Below are positions 8,424 through 17,188 of a stretch of 64,000 nucleotides of DNA, in pieces; within the stretch, counting starts at the first letter, position 1, and every line of letters starts with the position of its first letter. A program made the position numbers and the translations under genes. This DNA comes from Shimia sp. R10_1 (GTDB lineage Bacteria; Pseudomonadota; Alphaproteobacteria; Rhodobacterales; Rhodobacteraceae). Under the pieces are notes generated by a model, which was not told the origin of the DNA, made no database searches, and saw only the letters and a list, made by a program, of their open reading frames with translations. The stretch spans positions 248,001 to 312,000 of the forward strand of contig NZ_JAGHQX010000004.1 in the NCBI RefSeq assembly GCF_017744095.1, given 5' to 3'.

Positions 8424-9671
8424 ATGAAGGCGTCAAAGTCGCCCGGTTTTCTGATCATTGGTGGCTTTGTGAACCTCGGCGCTTTGAAATCTGGTAATTT
8501 CCGGGCTTATGTCTGTGGCGCGGCCTTTGGGTTGATGGCGATCTGGATGCAGCGGATCGTAATGGGCTGGCTTGCGTGGGAGATGACAGACTCGCCCAGT
8601 TTTGTCGGATTTGTGGCGCTATTGATGTTTGCGCCGTCGATTGTGCTGTCGCCGCTGTTTGGAGTGTGGGTCGACCGCATCAGTGTGAAACGCGCGATGC
8701 TGATTGTGCAAGGCATCAACATGGTGTTGTGCATCGCGCTGTGGGCGTTGGTGGCGGTTGGTATGATGACGCCGTTCTGGCTGGCACTGCTTGCGTTTCT
8801 GATTGGTGTTATGTTGGCAGTCAACCAGCCGGTGCGGATGGCCATGACACCGCGACTGGTGAGACGTGAGCACGTGGGGTCTGTGGTCACGATCGTGGCG
8901 ATAAACTTCAATATCGCCCGAATGGTTGGGCCGGCGATTGGGGGGCTGTTGATTGCCGAGATTGGCGTTGCGCACACGCTTTTGGTCCAATGGCTGCTGT
9001 TTGTGCCTTACCTTTTTATTCTGTCCCGTTTGAGACTTCGACCTAGGCGGGAGAGCGGTGGCGCGCGGGAGCCCTTTTTCACCGCACTTGGTGCCGGAAT
9101 TCGCTACGTCTGGCAGGTCGCTGCCGTGCGCGAAGCCATGCTGCTGGCGGGCATGTTGGCGTTGGTGGCGCGCGGAACGCTGGAGGTTTTGCCGCCGCTG
9201 GCTGATGGTGTGTTTGGGCGTGGTGCGGATGGTCTGGGCGTATTGATGAGTGTCACAGGACTTGGTGCAATACTGGGGGGCTTCTCCAAAGCTGTTCTGC
9301 CCCCTCAAATGCCCGGGCGCTTGCCGTTGCTGACACGTTTGGCGATCGCATTGGGGCTAATGCTGGTCGCCGTTTTAGGGGTGGCCCCAACTTGGGAGTT
9401 GGCTTTGGCTGTCGCAGCGGGGATGTCCTTTGTTACCACGCTCACTGCGATTTCCACGCAGACCGCCATTCAGCTGGATCTGGAAGATGACATGCGCGGG
9501 CGTGTGATGAGCCTCTGGGCTGTGCTTGCGGCAGGAGGGGCTGCAGTGGGCGCCGGGGGCGTGGGTGTTTTGGCGGATTGGCTGGGATTTCAGACAAGCT
9601 TGATTTGGTGCGGCAGTCTTTCTGCAGTTGCGGTGGCGGGCTATCTCGCGTTGTCTGGTCTGAAAAAGTAA
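8424..9671 (+). CDS. MFS transporter (EntS-like, MFS_3 group)
   Basis: 415 residues with about 12 predicted membrane helices. The MFS loop motif is seen as GVWVDRISVKRAML between helices 2 and 3, and DDMRGRVMSLWAVL matches the equivalent second-half loop in the EntS/MFS_3 group, whose members are mostly proton-driven exporters of siderophores, drugs or metabolites. I chose ATG 8424 rather than an in-frame TTG 27 bp upstream because that TTG falls in the T-tract of the preceding terminator; GTG 8469 is also possible. It stands alone between the Hsp20 gene and the convergent esterase-like gene, so the substrate cannot be inferred. Confidence 0.85.
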   Translation: MKASKSPGFLIIGGFVNLGALKSGNFRAYVCGAAFGLMAIWMQRIVMGWLAWEMTDSPSFVGFVALLMFAPSIVLSPLFGVWVDRISVKRAMLIVQGINMVLCIALWALVAVGMMTPFWLALLAFLIGVMLAVNQPVRMAMTPRLVRREHVGSVVTIVAINFNIARMVGPAIGGLLIAEIGVAHTLLVQWLLFVPYLFILSRLRLRPRRESGGAREPFFTALGAGIRYVWQVAAVREAMLLAGMLALVARGTLEVLPPLADGVFGRGADGLGVLMSVTGLGAILGGFSKAVLPPQMPGRLPLLTRLAIALGLMLVAVLGVAPTWELALAVAAGMSFVTTLTAISTQTAIQLDLEDDMRGRVMSLWAVLAAGGAAVGAGGVGVLADWLGFQTSLIWCGSLSAVAVAGYLALSGLKK

Positions 9672-9696
9672 ACCCCGCTGCCGATGGGCAACGGGG
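9663..9696 (-). terminator. Intrinsic terminator for the esterase-like gene
   Basis: A 10-bp stem (9673-9682 region with 9687-9696) contains a G-T wobble when read on the minus strand and is followed there by TTTACTTTTT. It overlaps the stop codon of the convergent MFS gene. Confidence 0.7.
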
Positions 9697-9724
9697 CTCT
9701 GTCTGTCTGACGGGGAGGATCAGA

Positions 9725-11911
9725 TCAGTTGGCAGCGGGTTCGATGTTGCCGATGTTGAAGAACATCGTCTCACCGGAGTGATCGTCCACACCGTCGTTG
9801 TCTGTCGACACAAACGCTGTGCCGTCTTCTGAAATGGCCAGACCTTCCACTTTGTCGAGCACATAGCCGCCAGTAGAGGTCAGATCCGGGAGCAGGTCGC
9901 GCACCAGAGTTTTTGTGATAACAGGCAGGTCCCCACCCAGCGGGGCAGGCACCATGTCAGACGCCGCGACGCGGTAGATCTTCTTGGTCACCGCACGGTG
10001 ATCGTGCTGATTGTCACGCTCTACAATGTAAACCCAATCGCCATGCGCCACGATTTCAGACAGGCCAACCCAACCGGTGGCAGGCTCGGCTTTGGGATAG
10101 TGCACCGCGCCCCACTCTTTGGTTTCCAGATTGTATGAGACCAGTTTCACGTGGTTTTTGTGGTCGTCCTTCCACTCGCGTTGAACCGCCATCCAGAGCG
10201 TGTCGCCCAGCTTGGTGATGCCTTCAAACCCAAAGCGTTTTTCCACCGCCATCAGTTCTGCTGGCAGGCCAATTTCGCCTTTGCGGTCTTTGATCAGACC
10301 TTCGGCGGAGACGTGGTAGATGGCATGCGGGATCACACGGTCGGTGCGGCCTTCAGACGCCACATAGAAGCCACCGTTGCCATCAAGTGTGATGCCTTCC
10401 ATATCGATTTTCTGCGCGGGGCTGCCGTCCTGACGGTGCACACGGATCACATCGACGATGCGGGCGGGCGTCTGGGTGGTGTCGATTTTGAAGATGGAGG
10501 GCTGGAAGCCATAGAAGCTGTCATTCACAGCCCAGACGATGCCGTCTTTGTCGGACACCATGCCGGAGATCGCCCCCCAGCCGATTAGCTCATCAGCACC
10601 CTCAGATGTGAGATGCGGATACACGGCCGGTGCCTTCTGATGTTCAAACAGCATCACATGCGCACGTGCGCCGCCATCTTCGATCAGGTCTTTCTCATTG
10701 GCAGACACCAGCAGATTGCGCTCTGGGATTGCCACATAACCTTCGGGGCCGACGCCCGAGGGCAGCAGCTGTTTCAGCACAGGTTCTGCTGGGTTCGTAA
10801 CGTCATAGACACCAACAACAGAGGCCCGTTCCGCGCCGACAAACACATAGGGCGTGCCGTTGAAGGTTGCGAAGGTCACACTTTCCGGCTCCACACCTTT
10901 GCTGTCAGAGCGTTTGTCCGGGTAGTGACCGATCTGAATGATCGCCTTTTCAAAATCGGTGCCGTTCTCGTAGACCACGGTGCCGTCTTTGTGGAAGATG
11001 GTCCAGCCACGAGAGCCGCCATCCATATCGCCCTCATTGGCTGTGGCGAAGTGATTGTCATCAATCCAAGTGACAGCATCGGGCTCGCGCAGGCGGCCTT
11101 TCTGACTTTCGGTGAAGATCAGTGCGCCGCGTTCGTCTGTCGCGTCGATGCCCTCAAGATCCACAGCACCTGCGGAGAAATGGGAGATGACTTCGCCTTC
11201 CTTGGAGACAACCACCATGTGGTTGTTTTCCTGCAAGGTTACCACGGTTTCGCCCAATGCGTTGATGGACACGTATTCCGGCTCTGGATCTTCTGGAGAC
11301 ACCGCAGCGAGGCCGGTCATGTCCACCATGCGCAGCGTGTCACACGCAAGAGAGCCGTCTTGCAGCTCAATCATGGCCAACATGCCCGCGGGCATTTGAC
11401 CTGTGCGGCCATCGCCAAGATCTTCGTCACGCTCATTTTCAATGGCGACAGACACAAAGCTCTGATCCGGTGCAATGGCGACGCTGTCAGGCTGTCCGCC
11501 CAGATCACAAGAAGCAGCGACAGTGCCATCCGCGATGTTGATCGCCTGAATCAGGCCGGAGGGCTGTGTGTAGCTCTCAGATGTGTTCACGCCTACGATC
11601 GCGAGATCGCCAAACACGCCAACGGAGGTTGGCTCACCGTCAAGTGCGACATTGCCGAGCGGCTTTGGCTGGGTCGGATCGGTGATGTCGATGCGCCCAA
11701 TAACACCCAGCGGGCTGTCCGTGTACACCAATGTCATGCCATCAGCGGTGGCTGCGATGATTTCCGGGGAAGTCTCACGCGTGGTATCCTCACCTTTGGC
11801 CATGTTTTTGACCACAGGGAAGGAGGCAATGCGGTTGAAATTCATTTCAGCGGTGGCGTGACCTGCGGTCAATGCCAGCGCCGACGTCAAGCAAAAGCTG
11901 CGCAGCAACAT
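9725..11911 (-). CDS. Exported esterase-like activity of phytase family protein
   Basis: 728 residues with a signal peptide (LLRSFCLTSALALTAGHATA), so periplasmic or secreted. Roughly residues 25-440 read as a beta-propeller with repeated short blades such as GVFGDLAIVGVN and SVAIAPDQSFVSVAIENE. The C-terminal half (about 450-728) matches the 'esterase-like activity of phytase' family (PF13449): GAISGMVSDKDGIVWAVNDS, DMEGITLDGNGGFYVASEG, FEGITKLGDTLWMAVQRE and VEGLAISEDGTAFVSTDN are its repeated acidic motifs. Family members occur with calcium-dependent phosphatases and phytases, so release of phosphate from organic esters is possible but unproved. ATG 11911 has GGAGA upstream and gives a clean signal peptide; the longer open frame adds 52 unlikely residues. 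Confidence 0.82.
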   Translation of the reverse strand: MLLRSFCLTSALALTAGHATAEMNFNRIASFPVVKNMAKGEDTTRETSPEIIAATADGMTLVYTDSPLGVIGRIDITDPTQPKPLGNVALDGEPTSVGVFGDLAIVGVNTSESYTQPSGLIQAINIADGTVAASCDLGGQPDSVAIAPDQSFVSVAIENERDEDLGDGRTGQMPAGMLAMIELQDGSLACDTLRMVDMTGLAAVSPEDPEPEYVSINALGETVVTLQENNHMVVVSKEGEVISHFSAGAVDLEGIDATDERGALIFTESQKGRLREPDAVTWIDDNHFATANEGDMDGGSRGWTIFHKDGTVVYENGTDFEKAIIQIGHYPDKRSDSKGVEPESVTFATFNGTPYVFVGAERASVVGVYDVTNPAEPVLKQLLPSGVGPEGYVAIPERNLLVSANEKDLIEDGGARAHVMLFEHQKAPAVYPHLTSEGADELIGWGAISGMVSDKDGIVWAVNDSFYGFQPSIFKIDTTQTPARIVDVIRVHRQDGSPAQKIDMEGITLDGNGGFYVASEGRTDRVIPHAIYHVSAEGLIKDRKGEIGLPAELMAVEKRFGFEGITKLGDTLWMAVQREWKDDHKNHVKLVSYNLETKEWGAVHYPKAEPATGWVGLSEIVAHGDWVYIVERDNQHDHRAVTKKIYRVAASDMVPAPLGGDLPVITKTLVRDLLPDLTSTGGYVLDKVEGLAISEDGTAFVSTDNDGVDDHSGETMFFNIGNIEPAAN

Positions 11912-12089
11912 TTGGTGTCTCCGTGTTGGTTCATTATGTGCAGGTCGCACCCGTATATGACGCTGTGGCAACAGCCGTATGACAGATCTGCGAAAGCCGT
12001 GACGGGCCGTGACAAAGCAAAAAGCCATTTGTGGTTGGTGCGGTGATCCCGCAGAGTGGCGGCGCATTTGAAGTCATGGGGAGAGGGAC

Positions 12090-12869
12090 ATGGATTGGGA
12101 TGACGCATACGCCAATGCCGCACATATCGCTGGGGCTGAGGCGTACCCACCGCGCTGGGCGGAAGAGGCCGCGGCGTTTCGGGAAGCCACCGGTGCCGAG
12201 ATTGATCTGCCTTATGGGGATGGCGCCCGGCATCGGTTTGATGTGATGCGCCCCAAAGGCACGGCAAAGGGGCTCTTTGTGTTTGTGCACGGGGGATATT
12301 GGCTGCGGTTTGACAAGTCTTCCTGGAGTCATTTTGCCCGTGCGGCTGTGGCGCAGGGCTGGGCTGTGGCCATGCCCTCCTATGATTTGGCACCAAGCGT
12401 GCGCATTTCAGAGATCACAAAACAGATTGGTCAGGCTGTGTGCCGTGCAGCGGAAATGGTCGAGGGGCCGATCATTTTGGCGGGGCATTCCGCTGGTGGG
12501 CATCTCGTGGCTCGGATGGTCTGCGAAGGCGTGTTGCCAGACAGTGTTGGCCATCGGATCACACGCGTGGTGCCGATTTCACCTGTGTCTGATCTGCGGC
12601 CTTTGATGAAAACCGTTATGAATGCGGATTTGAAACTGGACGCAGCAGAATGTGGCTCTGAAAGCCCGGTATTTGGTACGCCGCATGCACATGTCGATGT
12701 CACGGTTTGGGTTGGCGCAGAGGAGCGGCCTGTGTTTCTGGATCAGGCGCGCTGGTTGGCAGAGGCTTGGGGCTGCGATCTGTTTGTGGCCGGTGGCAAG
12801 CACCACTTTGATGTCATCGACGCCTTGGCAGACCCTGAAAGTGATTTTGCCCGGATGGTCCTAGCCTAA
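12090..12869 (+). CDS. Alpha/beta hydrolase, arylformamidase-like
   Basis: 259-residue serine hydrolase. The oxyanion-hole motif HGGYW (67-71) and the nucleophile elbow GHSAGG (132-137, Ser134) are as in kynurenine formamidases and carboxylesterases; the catalytic His is probably in GGKHHFDV near the C-terminus. There is no signal peptide, so it is cytoplasmic. The HGGYW form and overall length fit N-formylkynurenine formamidase-like proteins, but no kynureninase or tryptophan dioxygenase gene is nearby, so the substrate is open. The stop codon overlaps the convergent P1-peptidase gene by 4 bp. The start follows GGGAGAGGGACATGG, a good ribosome-binding site. Confidence 0.8.
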   Translation: MDWDDAYANAAHIAGAEAYPPRWAEEAAAFREATGAEIDLPYGDGARHRFDVMRPKGTAKGLFVFVHGGYWLRFDKSSWSHFARAAVAQGWAVAMPSYDLAPSVRISEITKQIGQAVCRAAEMVEGPIILAGHSAGGHLVARMVCEGVLPDSVGHRITRVVPISPVSDLRPLMKTVMNADLKLDAAECGSESPVFGTPHAHVDVTVWVGAEERPVFLDQARWLAEAWGCDLFVAGGKHHFDVIDALADPESDFARMVLA

Positions 12870-13837
12870 GGTCTAAAGCAGGGCACGGTATCGCCCGCGG
12901 CAGGGCGCGCATGCCAGACCCCCCGCGCAATGGCGCGGGCAAGGCAGGTGGCTGCGGCATGCCCCAGCCAGAGGGTATCTGCGACCTCTGTTTCGAGCGG
13001 CTTGGCATTTGTGCTGACGCCAAAAATCAGATCTCCGTCCATTGGCGTGTGCGACGGCACCAAAGCGCGGGCCATGCCATCGTGAGCTGCGGTCGCCATG
13101 CGCATGCATTGCGCCTGCGTGAGATCTGCATCGGTTGCGACAATGGCGATGGTGGTGTTGTGGCTGGACAGTTTGGTGTTGGGCAAGCCCGTTGGCGCAC
13201 AGGGTAGCAGGCCCAAATTGCCAAATTCGTCACCGACTTCCCAAGGGGCCGCCCAGAAGTGTTGCCCATCTGGAGAGGCATCGCCAAGCGCGTTCACAGC
13301 CACCAAGGCGCCGACCGTATGGCCGGATGGCAGGATCATAGATGCCGAGCCAAGACCGCCCTTGTGAGTGGCTAAGGTTGCGCCGGTTCCCGCGCCAAAG
13401 GAGCCTAATGTGAAGTCATCGAACGCAGTGGTGAGCGCCTCAGCACCTAGACGCTTGTAGGGGTTTTCGGCCCAGTCTTTGTTTCCTCCATTGAGGAGAT
13501 CGAAGAGAATGGCACCGGGAACAATGGGGATGTTCTGGTCGCCAACCGCAAAGCCACGTCCGGCGGATCGCAGGGCATCGGCAACACCGGAGGACGCATC
13601 CAAACCAAAGGCCGAGCCGCCTGAAAGCGTTAGTGCATCAACCTGTTGCACGGTTTTGTCTGGTGCGAGCAGATCGGTTTCACGTGTGCCTGGTGCGCCG
13701 CCCATCACGCTGACGCCGCAGGTGAAAGGCGCCTCGCCAACCAACACGGTTGTGCCCGTCTTGATCGTTGTGTCCTGCGCATTGCCGACGCGAAGCCCCG
13801 CCACATCGGTGATCAAATTTCTGGCTCCGGTCTGCAT
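12866..13837 (-). CDS. P1 (DmpA/NylC-like) family self-processing peptidase
   Basis: 323 residues from ATG 13837, which has a GAGGAG ribosome-binding site; a longer open frame upstream lacks support. The protein matches family P1/S58 N-terminal-nucleophile hydrolases (DmpA aminopeptidase, NylC 6-aminohexanoate oligomer hydrolase, beta-peptidyl aminopeptidases). Family hallmarks are GVSVMGGAPGTRETDLL, LSGGSAFGLDASSGV and GSFGAGTGATLATHKGGLGS. The self-cleavage site is probably Asn227-Thr228 in SSHNTTIAIVATDADL; cleavage would expose Thr228 as nucleophile and give two chains. There is no signal peptide, so it is probably cytoplasmic. The natural substrate is unknown; small D- or beta-amino-acid amides are possible. 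Confidence 0.87.
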   Translation of the reverse strand: MQTGARNLITDVAGLRVGNAQDTTIKTGTTVLVGEAPFTCGVSVMGGAPGTRETDLLAPDKTVQQVDALTLSGGSAFGLDASSGVADALRSAGRGFAVGDQNIPIVPGAILFDLLNGGNKDWAENPYKRLGAEALTTAFDDFTLGSFGAGTGATLATHKGGLGSASMILPSGHTVGALVAVNALGDASPDGQHFWAAPWEVGDEFGNLGLLPCAPTGLPNTKLSSHNTTIAIVATDADLTQAQCMRMATAAHDGMARALVPSHTPMDGDLIFGVSTNAKPLETEVADTLWLGHAAATCLARAIARGVWHARPAAGDTVPCFRP

Positions 13838-14050
13838 CTGGGTACTCCTCTTTGCGTTCACAGTAGGCGCCTCGAATTTGGGCGCAAGAGTATCAGGGCG
13901 CGCAGGTCGTCGGATTTTTGTTGCGCGCGGCGTGCCTCCTTTGGCATGACTCGCACAGGCATTGGCGATGGCGTCGCCACATTCTGCATGAAGAATGCGC
14001 CACACTTTTTACAGTCCTGAACGCCGGGACCTCTTTGATCGGAGGTCAAC

Positions 14051-15259
14051 ATGACATCACGTCCTGAATTTTATCGGTTTCATAATGGCGAGAAAGCGCC
14101 GTTGCAGTTTGCGGAGGCCGAGTATGAGGCCCGCGTGGCGGGTCTGCGCGCAGTTATGGTAGAGGCTGGCGTTAATGCCGCGGTTTTCACCTCGATGCAC
14201 AATGTGTCCTACTACTCCGGTTTCACCTATTGCGCCTTTGGGCGGCCGTATGCCGTGGTGGTGACCCCCACAGAGTGTGTGACGATTTCAGCCGGCATCG
14301 ACGCGGGTCAGCCATGGCGGCGCTGCTACGGTGATAACATCACTTACACCGACTGGCAGCGGGACAATTACTGGCGGGCGATCCGATCGATCACGGGCGA
14401 GGGCGCAGTGATTGGCTTTGAGGGTGATCACCTGACGCTGCTGCAGCAAAGCAAGCTGAACAGTTTCCTTGCGCCAAAGAGCATGGTTGATCTTTATGAG
14501 CAAACCATGCGGCAGCGTATGCATAAGAGTGCAGCAGAGATTGAGTTGATCCGCGCAGGCGCCGCAGTTGCTGATGTGGGGGGATATGCCATCCGTGATG
14601 CCGTGAAGGCAGGCGCGCGCGAAATTGACGTGGCCATGGCCGGTCGGAACGCGATGGAGCTTGAGATCGCAAAACGTTTCCCCGGTTCCGAGTATCGCGA
14701 CACTTGGGTGTGGTTTCAGTCGGGCATCAATACAGATGGCGCACACAACCCCGTCACCGCGCGTGAACTGCAACGTGGTGATATCCTGTCGCTTAACACC
14801 TTCCCGATGATTTCGGGCTATTACACAGCACTTGAGCGCACAATGTTTGTGGAAGAGGTCGATCCAGCGAGCCTTGCGATCTGGGAAGCCAATGTGGGCG
14901 CGCATGAATTGGGGATTTCTCTGCTGAAACCGGGCGCGAGCTGCGCTGAGGTGACCGAGCAGATCAACACCTTTTTTGCAGAGCGTGACCTGCTGCAATA
15001 TCGCACCTTTGGCTACGGCCACAGCTTTGGCGTGTTGAGCCACTACTACGGACGCGAAGCCGGTTTGGAGTTGCGCGAGGATATCGACACGGTTCTGGAG
15101 CCGGGCATGGTGATCTCCATGGAGCCGATGCTGACGATTGCCGACGGGCAACCCGGCGCCGGTGGGTATCGCGAGCACGATATTCTGGTGATCACTGAAG
15201 ATGGCAACGAGAACATCACGGGCTACCCTTACGGGCCCGAGTTCAACGTGGTTGGGTAA
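14051..15259 (+). CDS. Creatinase (creatine amidinohydrolase)
   Basis: 402 residues, the length of Pseudomonas creatinase (about 403), which hydrolyses creatine to sarcosine and urea. It has the pita-bread (M24) fold but without metal. Strongly similar stretches include YCAFGRPYAVVVT, GDNITYTDWQRDNYW, WFQSGINTDGAHNPVT with the catalytic His232, and LQYRTFGYGHSFGVLSHYYG followed by REAGLELREDIDTVLEPGMV. These are diagnostic for creatinase rather than prolidase. The ATG follows GGAGG by 5 bp. No sarcosine oxidase or urease genes are in the window. A weak GC hairpin (15269-15286) without T-tract follows the gene. Confidence 0.93.
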   Translation: MTSRPEFYRFHNGEKAPLQFAEAEYEARVAGLRAVMVEAGVNAAVFTSMHNVSYYSGFTYCAFGRPYAVVVTPTECVTISAGIDAGQPWRRCYGDNITYTDWQRDNYWRAIRSITGEGAVIGFEGDHLTLLQQSKLNSFLAPKSMVDLYEQTMRQRMHKSAAEIELIRAGAAVADVGGYAIRDAVKAGAREIDVAMAGRNAMELEIAKRFPGSEYRDTWVWFQSGINTDGAHNPVTARELQRGDILSLNTFPMISGYYTALERTMFVEEVDPASLAIWEANVGAHELGISLLKPGASCAEVTEQINTFFAERDLLQYRTFGYGHSFGVLSHYYGREAGLELREDIDTVLEPGMVISMEPMLTIADGQPGAGGYREHDILVITEDGNENITGYPYGPEFNVVG

Positions 15260-15528
15260 TCAAGCTGTCGCGCCCTGCGGGGCGCGGCAAACCTGCGCGT
15301 TTCTTAAGCACGGTTGTCCAAAAGGGCAGAGGTGTGAAACGCGATACACTTATTGTGTGAATTCTCGATCTCAAAATAATTCGCTCTAGGATGGAGTAGC
15401 CTACTCTCCCCTCTTTCTTTTGATGTGCACATTTGCAACAGTTTGCCCGAATTGGATGCAGAGGCGATGTAAATGGGCGTAACATTCCCCATATGCGCTT
15501 CAAGATATTGAAAAGTAGGGGGTGTTTT

Positions 15529-16605
15529 ATGGCGAATTTTGAAACCCAAGTGCGCGACTCTCAGGCGCAGGTTGCCGCAGCGCAGAGCAAGATCGCAGAG
15601 CTGACCAGCCGGATTGATGCCGCACGTGAAAAGATGAAGACCGGCGATGACGTTGCAATTGATATTGAGAACGCGACGCTGGATGACGTGCATGCCCACA
15701 CAGAGGTGATGAACGCCAATATCGCCGAGCTGATCATGGGCCTTGATGATGTGACGGCGGCGTTTTCCAAAGACTTTGACCAGATGCGGGACAAAACCGG
15801 CTGGGAGAGTTTTGTCGGTATCTTCAGCCGAGGCAAATCAGAGTCGATGCGTGCTGAGAGGATCAAGACGGCCAATATTGACGACAAGCTGCAGGACCTG
15901 ATTGCGAAATCGGATGTGATCACCAAGCTTCTGGAAAGCCAGTTGGCTGTACTCGAAGAGCAGAAGGTGAAGGTTGAGGACAATCTTACTGAGACGCTGG
16001 ATGAGCGTGAATTCACTGTGGGTGAGCTGGAAAATCTGCGGGCGGAGATCCTTGGCATGGATCCTCAGATCATTGCGCTGGAGAACAAGATTGCCGTTGA
16101 GCAGGACGCCGCCGCGCGCACCAAGCTTGAGACCGAACTGGCGGATCTAAACAAAGCCTACAACGAGTTGGTACAGCAAGAGCAGGTGAAGCTGGCCAAA
16201 AGCCAGACACTGGAGCGCTATATCGAGAAAGGCAAAACCTGGGTCGACAGTCTGCAAAATCAGGCGGCGACGCAGATGGTGCTGATCAACAAGCTGCAGA
16301 CCGACACAAAGCAGCGTGTGGTGCTGTATGATGCACTCACCAAATCGCTCAAGACAGCGCAGCAGCAGGACATCGCGCACCGCATCAACGAGATTGGCGT
16401 GGAAACCGACAAAGAGGCGCAGGCCTCCATGGCCGCAATTGGCACAGCCACCAACCAGCGCATGGCGGATATGATGGAGGCCCATGAGGAGCATATGGTC
16501 TTTGCCCGTGATGTTCTGGCGGCCAAAGCCAAGGCGGATGAACGCTTTGCCCGGAGGTTCCAGAAGATCGTCGAGAAGCACGATAAGAATTTGTATGGGG
16601 CGTGA
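15529..16605 (+). CDS. Coiled-coil protein of an uncharacterised eight-gene cluster (TelA-like architecture)
   Basis: 358 residues from ATG 15529 (preceded by GTAGGGGG). There is no signal peptide and no membrane segment. Nearly the whole protein is predicted helical, with strong coiled-coil character at about 1-50 and 110-235 (LEEQKVKVEDNLTETLDERE; ALENKIAVEQDAAARTKLET). The layout, with a short globular part carrying W100 and FSRGKSES, then long helices and a charged C-terminus, recalls toxic-anion-resistance TelA proteins, but I cannot name a convincing motif and treat this as a weak resemblance. It opens a run of eight same-strand genes and its last 11 bp overlap the next gene. A structural partner for the AAA ATPase of this cluster is a plausible role (inference). 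Confidence 0.8.
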   Translation: MANFETQVRDSQAQVAAAQSKIAELTSRIDAAREKMKTGDDVAIDIENATLDDVHAHTEVMNANIAELIMGLDDVTAAFSKDFDQMRDKTGWESFVGIFSRGKSESMRAERIKTANIDDKLQDLIAKSDVITKLLESQLAVLEEQKVKVEDNLTETLDEREFTVGELENLRAEILGMDPQIIALENKIAVEQDAAARTKLETELADLNKAYNELVQQEQVKLAKSQTLERYIEKGKTWVDSLQNQAATQMVLINKLQTDTKQRVVLYDALTKSLKTAQQQDIAHRINEIGVETDKEAQASMAAIGTATNQRMADMMEAHEEHMVFARDVLAAKAKADERFARRFQKIVEKHDKNLYGA

Positions 16606-17188
16606 TTTGTTTTCCAATTATCAGGTTCTGTTAGAATTTGTTGCCTTTGCGTTGTTCATTTTTGTTATGATTTGGAGCGATCTTGCTCTGAAAGAACGAT
16701 CACTACGAAACACTCTTTTCGAAGCCATCAAACTGAGCATAGCTGTGGTAGTCTTCGTTGCGGTGGGCCTTTGTCTGGTCTGGGCATTGGCCATCGGATA
16801 CACGTTTGTCCTTTTTCCCGTTTTGATCGGTTGGTTTGTTTGGTTCGGAAGGGGAAACCCACCCAGTAAACAGCAAGCTACCCCAAAAGACTATTCTGGG
16901 CCGACGCGCATGAATGCAGATTTCCCGAGGGTTGTTCAATGGATCGAAACGGGCATTCAAACGTCCCTATTGATTGGTGTCGCTTGGGTTCTCGTCGGCT
17001 CGTTAGCGTTTGATATAGAAACATCTCTACCAAGCACGATCACTTTGGCCGCGCTGTTTGGGCTCATGCAATGGGGGCGCTATGTGTCGTTCAGAAGATT
17101 TGCCCGGTCAGACGCCGATTTGGCTGAAACAGTGTTCTATAACCCGGTGGACGGCTATTTTCGTCAGCCAAGATGGTTGAGCAAGTGA
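16595..17188 (+). CDS. Membrane protein of the uncharacterised cluster
   Basis: 197 residues from ATG 16595, which overlaps the end of the coiled-coil gene by 11 bp. Four to five hydrophobic segments are visible: about 8-28, 45-65, 68-82, 120-142 and 148-165. The loop after about residue 85 is hydrophilic (RGNPPSKQQATPKDYSGPTR). The C-terminus is cytoplasmic-looking and rich in Arg and aromatic residues (GYFRQPRWLSK). I do not recognise a family. Codon use is visibly more A/T-rich than in the flanking genes, which may mean later acquisition or lower expression. Its end overlaps the next open frame by up to 16 bp. Confidence 0.75.
   Translation: MGRDLFSNYQVLLEFVAFALFIFVMIWSDLALKERSLRNTLFEAIKLSIAVVVFVAVGLCLVWALAIGYTFVLFPVLIGWFVWFGRGNPPSKQQATPKDYSGPTRMNADFPRVVQWIETGIQTSLLIGVAWVLVGSLAFDIETSLPSTITLAALFGLMQWGRYVSFRRFARSDADLAETVFYNPVDGYFRQPRWLSK

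Noticed and set aside
10613-12046. Open plus-strand frame of 477 codons opposite the esterase-like gene
   Set aside because: It is antisense to a clear exported protein, has no ribosome-binding site, and its translation is full of His, Cys and Arg without any family motif. It is a shadow of the minus-strand gene.
15269-15286. GC-rich hairpin after the creatinase gene as a terminator
   Set aside because: The 7-bp stem is good, but no T-tract follows, so I did not list it as a terminator. It may still pause transcription.
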